From the NCBI GenBank assembly GCA_002633005.1, contig NMRA01000428.1, forward strand, positions 21,335-85,334: a DNA stretch of 64,000 nt. Reading direction: 5' to 3'. This DNA comes from Phoronis australis (Eukaryota; Phoronida; Phoronidae). Positions 10,401 through 22,400 of this stretch are shown in pieces (within the stretch, counting starts at the first letter, position 1; every line of letters begins with the position of its first letter). A program made the translations under genes and the position numbers. Under the pieces are notes generated by a model. That model was not told the DNA's origin, did not search any database, and was given only the letters and a program-made list of their open reading frames with translations.

Positions 10401-13400
10401 ACTACACTCTACGGTTTGTTGTGGATCTGTTCAAAAAAAAGAAACTGGTGGACAGAGTGGATGCCTTGACCATTGTAATCAAGAAATTGCAAGCTTGTGC
10501 AGGTGGGCAAATAAATGACAATTGTATGAATCTTGTGGTGGCCAGATTAGCTAGAAGTCTGATCTTCAGCTTTTTTACTTTTTGTAGCTAGTAATGCAAC
10601 TGCACTTTGTCATTTGCAAATGGGAAGCAGTTATCAGTGGTGTTTATTTAAAATTGTTATAAGATCTTTGAGAATTGTCCCTCATTCATCCCCTGACTCC
10701 TGTCCACTACTAAGACCTGACTGTAAAGAGTGCATGCCTTGGCAGGTTAATACTCTAGTGTCTGCAGATTTGTCTTCCAGTTGAAATTTTAGGCTTAAGC
10801 ACTTTCAAATGTTGACAGTTATTTCAAAAATTAAACTTTTTCAGTTTTGTTATTCTACATTTAAAAACAAATGTTAAGCTTCTTCATACAAAGTGTTTGG
10901 TATGATTACATTAACTCATTATGGGAAAAAAGTGGAATTGAATAATTGTTGAATTTTGAGAAATAAACTCCTTAAGAGATGACTACTTTGTCATCAGCAT
11001 GGTGTGTACAGTGCAGATGTCAGCAACGAGGATTTAAAATTTTGAGTATTAAAGGCAATCAGTAGCTATTACAGTAAACATATTTCAGTTTGGAACACAA
11101 TGTGGGGGACAATTGGAATTTAATTTAATTTTGTCAAAGTTCTCAACAAAGCAAAACTTTTGTCATCAGCATGGTGTGTGCAGTGCAAATGTCAGCAACG
11201 AGGATTTAGTAAAATTTTGAATATTTACAGCATTTTAGTAAGTCTTTGAAAAATAGAAAATGATTATTTTAGCAATTATTTTAACCAAACTTGAAGATGA
11301 ATTTTTCCATATTTGTCATTCTTCCTTCAGACAAGTTCTCAGTGACGAATCCTCAGACGTGGTCACCCAGCACCATAAATAGAAAGCTGCGTAAATATGG
11401 CAAGGATGGTTATGGCTACAGGGGGGCGCTGATAAACAAGCTCTTCCAGGCGATTTACGGAAGTGAGTCCCAATATAACTCGTGAAAATTTATTAGGTGA
11501 TGTAATATATAGGTGAGAATTTCACATCTTATATCAAGAATGCAATTGCGTCTCCCCACAGGCTTGTCATGAGCTTGGGTGGTACAGCTGAGTTTAAGTT
11601 CAAGGACACTATATCTGCTTGTTCATGTGAACTCATACCCAAGTTTTCTCCTGAGGACCAAACAGTACACTTTCTGTCTAGATCATGTTGTTATACCTAC
11701 TTCAATTACACAAAGTAAGCATCTGGGATGTCAAGATTCAAAACAAAGCAGTTTGCTGTCTAGCAGAACCCATTGTACTAACTCCTTGACTTTCACTCTT
11801 CTCATTAATGTTACTCCTCTCATAGTTGAAGAATTTTTTCATTCGAAATTGCTGAGATGTATTTCGTTTAGACAAAAACAAAAAAATTAGTCACATCTGT
11901 GAAAGAGTGAATTTAAAATTTAACAGTGGACAGCCACAACCAAATTGGACATCTGAGACGCATATTACCTGTCTTCCGGGATCGAGCCAAAATCTGAAGT
12001 GCTGATGCCAGCCAAGGCTGATGGTTCCTGGCTGTAGTGAGCAAAACTCAGTTCATTCGTCTCAGGAGAAAATTTGGCTCTAGTTTGTTGCAGACCAATA
12101 GCTTTAATGTATATCTTGAAAACAATATGAAGTTGATAGTTAATTGTAATCTTTAATAATTAGGACAGTCACGCTTACTAATGGATTATCATTATTAGAG
12201 TGTCCCCATTTCTTGGGTGGAATCATGACTGGTTTCAACGTTTACTGTGAGCCTCACTTTGACTGCATGGGTCTAACGTGTGCCGTGCCGGTCAAGTACA
12301 TGTGTCTCCAACAATGGGTGAGATTGGACACCCGTGTTGACCTCTGTGGGCCAAAGATGGTCTTCAAAGTAGGGGCCGGAGCTAAACAGAAAACCATGGA
12401 AATGACATTGGCTGGTGAGTGTTGTTTCAGTTTGGAAATAACAAAGCATTGTGAAATGAAATTAAGAAACAAAGCTTTAAAGAATATGCCATCAATTAGT
12501 ATCCACATTAAAATTTTCTTTCGATTCTGTTACATTTTTGCAGAGAAAATCAAGGAGATTGACGTGGATGTGAGCACTACGATGGATGCTATGGTCGCCA
12601 AGTTCCAGTTTAACGTGACAGCCAACAGTAGTCACATTTATCTGATTGGCAAGACACAGCTTTGCTCTTCCTTCATGACCACGTGTATCCCCGACACGTT
12701 CATCTTCAAGAACATTACATTCAAGATCCCGCCGTTTGCTGGCTTGAAGTGTAACATCAACAGCGGTACGTGATTGATCTACTTCTATGAACCTGCTTCG
12801 TTGTAAAAACCAAATATTTGATTTAGACGGGACTTTCAGTTGATCTCCACGGGCGGATCCAGTTTGCCGCTACCCTCAACTCGGCCGCACACATTGCCGC
12901 AACCTTGCTGCAAACACTGGAGTTTACAGGAAAGTTGCACCAAACTTGGTGATTTAAAAAGTGTTTGCGGAAAGGCTGCCGCAAACTTAATCGGTGAAAA
13001 TGTGTTTGCAGGAAAGTTGCAGGAAACTTTATTGGAGAAAAGGTGTTTGAAATTGATAATCTTCCAAGAGTGTTCATGCAAAGTTTTACACGTTTTCGAT
13101 GTGCAAACCACAGACTGGTAGTAGAAACTGGTCATCATGTAAATGTGATATATCAAGACATTGTGTGTACATTATGCTCGAGGAATTGTGTTAAGGATGA
13201 ATATCACTTTTTGTTATTATACTCCTGTCATCTGTCATTTTGTTGACTTTCTCATTCCAGGTGGTGAGTCAGACAATGCTCTCAACGCCCGTGGTATGCA
13301 AGCTCTGCCATTGGTCGACTTAACAACGGAACTTATATTGTGTGGAGAGAAAAGCAGCGAGATTATGAAACTGATGAACGAGATCAGAGACGCCATAGCT

Positions 13401-16400
13401 TCCAATGTAAGACATCATCAAGATCTTGTTTGCATTTATTTTATACGCTGTCATCTGACAGTCCTTGTTGGAGACAATGTGATTGGATTTATTGTTCAAT
13501 TCCATAATATGCGTCTTTGATATGGGTCCCTCCATGCTTCTATTTTCGGGTTGAATATCAGCCCTATTCTTTGATGTAAATATTTTGGAATCATGCAAAT
13601 TTCCCTGATATCAGGCTCAGAACTTCCCCTCCAATCATTAAGAAATTCCCGCAAGCTTAGAAGCACTTCTGGGAAACGTTAGTTTTGCGAACCTGAGATA
13701 TTCCCGATAAGGGGTGTCGACTGGGTAGGCACAGACTCCTTCCCTTTAGGTGTGAGTGAGGGCCCTTTGATGTGAATTTTAAGTTATAATAGAGAAAAAG
13801 TTTTACCTTCACCAAATGCCGCAACTTGTGTTAATGTCTTGTTGTTTCTCTCCAGATGAACGTGGTTGAATACCTCGTAACTGCCGTGTTTGGAACTGCA
13901 GGAGAATTTCCTGGTGGCTCGGAGTTTTGTCTGTCTGGTCAGGTTCCTGTGNTTGCTGCAAACACTGGAGTTTACAGGAAAGTTGCACCAAACTTGGTGA
14001 TTTAAAAAGAGTTTGCGGAAAGGCTGCCGCAAACTTAATCGGCGAAAATGTGTTTGCAGGAAAGTTGCAGGAAACTTTATTGGAGAAAAGGTGTTTGAAA
14101 GAAAGTTGCAGGAAAGTTGCAGGAAACTTTATTGCTGAAAAAGTATTTGCCGGAAAGTTGCAAGATGAAAAAGTGTTCGCAGGAAACTTATAGATGAAAG
14201 AGTTTTTGCACGAAAAATACAGGAAACTTTAGATAATTTTTTTTTGCGGAAACACTACAACAAACTTAGATGAAAAAGTGTTTGCACGAAAGTTGAAGTA
14301 AACTTCAGTGTTTAAAGAGTTTTAGCATTAAGAGTGTGACAATGCTAGAAATTGTCACTGGCATTGTTTTTTATTTTCTAAATTTGAAAGAAACCTCAAA
14401 TCCCAAACCCTAAGCAGGTCAGTTAGGTAACTTAATAATTACATAAATGTGACCTACGGCTTACCAACTGTTGGGTAAGTTTCCTTATTTGAAACAGCAA
14501 AAGCCCAGTTACCTAAATGTGACCCAAAACACTTATAATTACACCTGCGAGTACTTAAACAAGGCTGAGCTGAAAGACTTTGTTTTTATTCAGTTACCAT
14601 ACTTATCAAATTATAACCTAATGGACTTAACAAATTTTCAACTTTCATCCTGCTTTCAAAGTCAAATACGGCATAATATTAAATATATTTGCTTTAAAAC
14701 AAAGCTATTACCTGCATATTGTTTAAACAAACATGATAAATATCAATACAAACCTTACACAAATATATGATTCAATTTTACCAAGTGTGCAAGTATTAGC
14801 ATTTAGAACAATTTCTACTTTCCCAACACTTGATACTATCCCATTCACAGGTGGCAGCAGCTACAGTCAGTTTTACTTGACGTCCTGGCGATACGTACGA
14901 GAGAAATGATCACTAAAAGTTGTATCTGAACATGAAAACTATTTAGAAATTGATAATCTTCCAAGAGTGTTCGTGCAAAGTTTTACATGTTTTTGATGTG
15001 CGAACCACAGACTGATAGTAAAAACTGGTTGTCACGTAAATGTGATACATCAAGACAGAGCGTGTACATTATGCTCGAGGAATTGTGTTGAGGGTGAATA
15101 TCCCTTTTTGTTAGTTTGTGACGCTTTTTCCGAGATCAGAGCTAAATTTCTAAGTAAGGGCCTCTGGACAAGTCTCTTTTTGTTGAAATTTCTAAGACTG
15201 TTATGTAATCCCGATATCTCAGTTGTGAATATGTACACTACGCATCTAAAAATGGAACAGCTTGTGTATTGCTGACTAATGTGCATAGCACTCCAATGAT
15301 CTTGTTTGTTTGTTTGTTGTACTTTGGGCCGATGGCCATGTGTACAAATAAATAAAAGAAAGGAAATGGTAGCGGCTACTGAAGCTATGGTAAAATTTGG
15401 CCAATTTGAGACAAAAATAATTGCCTAAAATTGCTCATTTTGATTTTTCAAGGGCCATTAGCTTTGTCATGAAGGCTCACAATTTTTCAAATCATTGTCT
15501 AGCAGCTCATATGATACAGGACTTGGATGTGGCTCGCGATTCTTCCACTACTGCATATTATTTATGAAAAAATAAGAAACTTAAATTTCAGTTGTGGACC
15601 GTATTGTGTCCTAAATTAGAGAGATTTTTATATGTACATTAATGTTTAATGCCTCTAAGGCTGTTGACTGTTTATTTTAATGATATATGCCATCCCAGCT
15701 ACATGTTGCACTGTGTGGGATATTTATCAAGGAAAGCCTCTTGAAATGTATATTTTAAACATGTGTTATCAGTTGGTTGTCAAGGTTACATGCCTGGAAA
15801 GTGACCCAAGCTATCATTTGAACCATTTCAAATGATTTGGTACAGCAATGCATAGACTCTACATGGATTAGTGAAGAACTGTATGATTGGTTGAGATCAG
15901 GCTCTACAAGTTGGTTTGTCATAGCGGATCATTTGGTGCAGTGTGTTCTCGACCAACAGCAACCTGTCATTTGATGTGGTGTGTTCTCAACCAATAGCAA
16001 CCTGTCACTTGTTGTGACATGTTTTTGACCAAAAGCAGCCTGTCAGGTGTTCCCAAACTCAGAATCCACCGAGGTGTCTCAAATCAATTAGTTCAGGACA
16101 GCTGGTCACCATGGTAATCAGTCTATTATGAAAAGTTTGTTGCTTACTGGATGACATTGGTCTTAAGCTGAATAAGTATAAGTAAACCTTATATGGGTTA
16201 AGGGCATTTTTGGGTTTTCAAGATACTTCTGAGAAAATCTGTGTTACGTCTGTGAGCTCTGGATCTGCTTATGAGCACCCTGCACCACCTGTGGAGCATA
16301 TGGTGCTTGCTATATCATCATCAACACTTAAATGTTAATTAGTCGACCTGCCATTGAGTTTGGCAAATGAGACGGAATTTCAGGCTCAAGCTAGTTTTCA

Positions 16401-19400
16401 TATTTTATACGTAGAAACGAATCATGAAATTTGATCTGCAAAGTTAACAAAAATGGCAGAAGCCACGTAAGCCACATGGACGGTGTCGCGTGCGACTGGT
16501 GTCGCGTGCGACTGGTGTTACATGGTATTACGTGCCACTGGTATTATGTGCAACTGGTATTACGTGTGACAATAATTGTAGAAAATTTAACCGGAGTCTG
16601 TTGTTTTTGAATTCAGACACGCGGCTTTGGAGATTTTTGTTCCCGGAAATTAAAGATCTTTTTCCTTTTGATCCATAGGGTACAAAAAATTAATTCGGTT
16701 TGATTAGAATTTCAGTGGCCTGGTTTGCCAAACTCTGGTCGAGCAACTTAAGGTACTTTGTAGTATCTGTCCGTATATAAAATGCCATTATTTTTTCGTA
16801 CTATACTCCTGTCATCTGTCATTTTGTTGACTTTCTCATTCCAGGTGGTGAGTCAGACAATGCTCTCAACGCCCGTGGTATGCAAGCTCTGCCATTGGTT
16901 GACTTAACAACAGAACTTATATTGTGTGGAGAGAAAAGCAGTGAGATTATGAAACTGATGAACGAGATCCGAGACGCCATAGCTTCCAATGTAAGACATC
17001 ATCAAGATCTTGTTTGCATTTATTATATACGCTGTCATCTGACAGTCTTTGTTGGAGACAATGTAATTGGATTTATTGTTCAATTCCATAATATGCGTTT
17101 TTGATATGGGTCCCTCCATGCTTTTATTTTCGGGTTGAATATCAGCCCTATTCTTTGATGTAAATATTTTGGAATCATGCAAATTTCCCTGATATCAGGC
17201 TCAGAACTTCCCCTCCAATCATTAAGAAACTCACGCCAACTTAGAAGCACTTCTGGGAAACGTTAGTTTTGCGAACTTGAGATATTCCCGATAAGGGGTG
17301 TCGACAGGGTTGGCACAGACTCCTTCCCTTTAGGTGTGAGTGAGGGCCCTTTGATGTGAATTTTAAGTTATAATAGAGAAAAAGTTTTACCTTCACCAAA
17401 TGCCGCAACTTCTGTTAATCTCTTGTCGTTTCTCTCCAGATGAACGTGGTTGAATACCTCGTAACTGCCGTGTTTGGAACAGCAGGAGAATTTCCTGGTG
17501 GCTCGGAGTTTTGTCTGTCTGGTCAGGTTCCTGTGCCGACCAAGGACATTACGTTTTTTGAATATCAGTGGAGATTCATGGCTGGCCCTGTTCCAATCAA
17601 AGTGGGTGAGTGTCAAGTGTATCACTCTGTTGTTTCAAGCCAATGTGAAGAAAAAGATGATAGTTGATGTCTCACTGAATGTTCTGAGCTGTTATTTGGC
17701 TATGTATTGAAATTGGTGAAATTTTTTGGTTGCATTGCAGCAACATTTGGAACGGTTCAATCTTAAATTGCTAATTTTGGACAAATATACTTCGCAAAGA
17801 TTCTCCTTTTTCCATTTTCAAGGGTTTCTAACATGTCTCAAAATATTACCAGTCCTATTGTTAGTGAACATTGAAAAGCAGTTTGTTGTAATTAATATAA
17901 TATACTATCCTTTACTTGTCACCGTATTGTGTGCTGTGAGATTTGATGATAACATCAGATATGTTAACTTTATAATTTAAAATTTACAATTTATAACACT
18001 TTTGACTAACATTTCGTTGAAGAATTTGGAGCCGGTGGTTCTTTGGGAGCCTTCATGGGCATTAAGCTTTGTATCATGAGTATGCGCGCAGAGGTCACGG
18101 CCATCCCGTGGTGCGGCGCCAAAGTCTGGGGCTCTGTCGCCATCTCATTAGGAATCATCGAAGCAGGAGCCAAACTGATTGGATACCTAATCGAGACACA
18201 ATTCCCCAGTATTGCCAACGTCGGCTTCCAACAGTTTCCTCTTGATCTTAGGTGAGTTAAAAAAGGTATTGTAAGCAGTCAAAATATCCATTTTTAAAGA
18301 ATATTTTTTGTGTGCTAAGTCACAAAGGGGAGTAAATGGTGGAGAATGGGTTGCCATGACAACCACTATTATCTAATTTTTTACTTAATAAGTAACAAAT
18401 TGATATGCAAATGAGTAATTTGTTCTTGTTAGGAACTTGTTGTAAAGAAGTTATGGATTACCTAGTGAGTTTCAAGGGTTGTCACGTTTGCCACTTTTAA
18501 ATTTTTTCCGTTGCTATTGACTGGCTTTGAATGCAAATTCTCAAAAATTGCCTTTTAAATTCACTGAAACTTTGCGATATCATTATTTATTGATGTCAAA
18601 ACCTTTACTGTATTCGCCGTAATAACCGCTCATGCCCCTATAAGCGCCCCCCCACGCGTTTTCAGACTATGCTGAAATAAGCGCCCAGTCCATGAACGTG
18701 TACATGCGAACAATGACGTACCTACAGCCCTAAAACTCGGCTACAGTAATGTCTTCAATTTATCAAAAAATTTTTTGCACGGGTCCTCTAGACCACCAGC
18801 GGCACTACTACGTTTGTATTTAGCCGTGACTTTACACTTCAAAGTAACGCAGCACTTCAAAAAGAACGCAACAGCGTTTCTACGCTCTCGTGACGACTGC
18901 GTCCCAATATGGTCTGACCTTTCAGTAGACACATCGACTGTCTCATGAATAAAAATAACTCGGTGTTAAACGCACGTGGCCAGGAAGCGCACGCTACATA
19001 CATGAACCTGTCATCAATGACATTAGTCGGGAACTATCCATTCATGAAACGTGTAGCATAGCATCGATAAGAAATGAATATTGGTACTAATTTCCGACAA
19101 TTTCTAATACTATAAAACATGTTTGCGTTATTTTTGATATGGATTGTTTGATTAACCATAACTCGTGTTTTTAAGCCGAATATCCGATAAAATGACAACT
19201 GACAGTGAATGCTTACACACCCTTACATCAAAAAATAGCTGTCAAGATAGTTACGTACGCATCCAGCTACACGGCGACTAATATGGGCCTTATAACGGAG
19301 ACAAATGTCGAAAGTTTTTAGCACGAGACCGGCAAGTGCTGAATGAAACGCGCTCTGGTTTAAGCCTACTGCTTGCGCAAATTTCTTTAGAAACATCTAG

Positions 19401-22400
19401 CTAGTTAGATTGCGTGGCTCTGGCCAAAAGACGGTCTCTGCTTTGGCAAATGAACTCTGGTGACACGCACGTGCTCGCTTACTCGCAGACGAACTTCAAA
19501 ACAAACGTCACGTGACAACAACATGTGTGTTCGTCCAGACATTTTTCTCACCGTGTTGCCGATCATACATGTAGATGGCATGATGTTGCACAGATTTGTA
19601 CTTAAACCTGCCGTTAATCCAGACTCCACAGGAACTTAAAAAATCTTGGAGACGCTACTTATAAAACTTAATGAGGATTTCAGGTAATTTGCTTAAGTCG
19701 AAAAAATTTTTATTCAAGCATTGATGTCGCCATATCGAAGACGGCGATTTCGAGGCAGTCAGTCGGCGAGTTTTCGCCCTGGGATTTCAGCACAATTTTC
19801 TGTAACATGATCGTAATTTAGCAGCAACGGTTGATAGCAATGCACCACAGTTTTGTTGAAAGTCTTTCATAGATTACATATACGTCACAGAGCGTAAATT
19901 TGATGAATCTTAGCTTCCGATTTCACCCGTTTCGGAGACCGGGTTTCAACCGCCTTGGGTTATAATAAGCGCCCCCCCTGAACCGAACTTTTCTAAGCGC
20001 CCCCCCTGAACCGAACTTTTCTAAGCGCCCTGGGCGGTTATTACGGCGAATACGGTAGTTATTATTTGTATTTCTCAACTTGATGTTTATATAATTTTTC
20101 TGTTTGCTAAAGACATCTAAGGTTACAAATATTGTTTTCCACAGACATGCTATTTTTATAAGTTAATTTAGCTCTAAACTCAAACGAAGCAAACTTACTA
20201 GTAATAAAAATCCTACCACCATTTTGGAGACCAAAGAGGAAATTTTCTAATGGAAATAGTCTATGGGTCAATTTATTTTGAATTTACCTTAATTTAAAAA
20301 TTAAAATTTGACTTATTAAAATGTGTTGACTTTAAAATAGAAATTAGCAGATTTGTAACAAACATATTTTCAGAATCCCTGATAACTCCACTTTCAGAAA
20401 GTACATGTTTTTACTTCTTGTTTCTAATTGATGTGTCCTAGTTTTTGATAAATTGACTTATATTGGTTGTCCCTGAATAATGTTTGACATAACCTTATAA
20501 TAAGTGAATATTGATGTGTCCTGTGTATGAACGTTATGAGGTCAGGCTTAGGCCATGGCGTTGAGTTCAAGTGTTGGTAAGATGCCAACTGTACTGATTC
20601 TACAAGTAGAGAATTGCTAAAACAATGCATGACCTTTATGGATGAAATACTTGGGGAAAGATTCATTGCACAAATTTGATACAGGTGTATAATATGTAGT
20701 GTTTAGTTGAGCTTTCTCTTATTGTCCAGCGGAGGCATGGATTTGATATTGACGCCGTTGCGACTCGAACTGATGGCTTTTGTGGAGGTCCACCTATTTG
20801 TTACCACGGAAACCATCTGGGAGGGTTATATCTGGAAATACAGCATGAAGCCCATCAAGATGAACATGTTCACAATAGAAAAAGCTGAGGAGGACAAGTC
20901 GGCACCCCAGTTCCAGGGTGCTTCTAGTGCCACCAAAACAAGACGTTCTGGTCAGCCTTGCAAGGTACAGTGTACTTTTGTTGACAATTGCGTCACAGTC
21001 TAACAGTTACTTAGACTGTGCAAATGTTTGATTGAGTCATCATGCCAAGAATTGTACAATGACACTTGGCTTACCTCAAAATCCAGCTGCTCCCTGATGG
21101 TTTGGTACTTGGCCCAATTATGTTGCTCACCCAGCAGAATTAATGACGAACATATTATGGTAACATTAAACAAATGTTTTACATTGTAAAAATCACATTT
21201 TTTTCCAGTTTTCAAAATTCAAAAACCCAATCACGTGTGCTTTTCATGAAGTATTCAAATAATTAGAAACTTTCAAAATGAAAATTTTAAAATTCTATTG
21301 TCACCCCCATGTATTTATCATGGTTTCATTATCTAGAGGACAATAACATTCAGCAACCTGAGGTGATTTTATTAACTTCAAAAGCATGGTGTCTTTCATC
21401 AAAACGGGCAGATTCTGTGGTGCGCAAACCATTTAGTTGCCAGTTCCAACTGGTTAGGAAGTCAACATAGGATTCTTTTCATTATGGTCATAACTTTCCT
21501 TTGACTGCACTTAGGACACAACAAATTCTGAAAAAAACTTGGATTTGATGATGTCCTAACTGCATGGGGTAGCTACAAAAGTACGGTGTAAATTGGTTCG
21601 TAAACAGAGTTATGAATCATTATTAATAGGCCAAGCTGTTAATTAGCAAAGGCACACTTTGTGATGAACTTTTCAAATTTAGAAAAGTGGGTTTTGTTAC
21701 CACCAACGTTATTCTGAGTGTATTTGGCTGCGCATACGCATTATAGAAGGGAGTTGCACAACAAAGAATATTTTTGTATTTCTATGTGGCTACGATTTTC
21801 AACTAGCGTTATTTTAACAACATGCAAGCATTATTTTAACAACATGCATCCCGGCTTCTTGAAATGTGGATGAATTAACTACTCACAATTCTGACGATCA
21901 AACAGTCTGTCTACTTAATTTACGTGCATAGTAAATAGTTAACTTTCAGTCATATCAGCAAATCAGAAGTGACTTAGTGATTCTAAGCTCACTATGTATT
22001 TCATAATGTTAGCATGATGGTAAATAACGACTAACATCGAGTAGTCACATGGAGGCACTGTATTTAGCTGTCTACTGAAGTTAGGTGATTTAAGAGTGTG
22101 TTAACTTTTCATAAAGTACAAGACAAAATTAATGTAAGTGAACAAAATATCGTTTCACTGCCACGACTACTAAATCTGTTAAGAGCAAAGTGATCATTAA
22201 TAACTATTAGAGTGGCAAAATTATAACTATACGGAGTGGCTTGTCCACCTAACTAAGACTACCCCAAGGATGAATTCGGCTGCCACCCAGCGGGGAATTT
22301 CTTGTCATTTTGTCTGAATACTTCTGACTTGTGTTGTATTTACTTGAAACCAACCATCTACTGTCCTCTCATATAGGTTGCCCAACTTACGGATCTAGAC

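Noticed and set aside
16845-17605. True tandem duplication of exons, with mutually exclusive splicing
   Set aside because: All nine differences across the three duplicated blocks are synonymous, introns are homologous throughout, and each block begins at a single N. Alleles explain this more simply, though read depth would be decisive.
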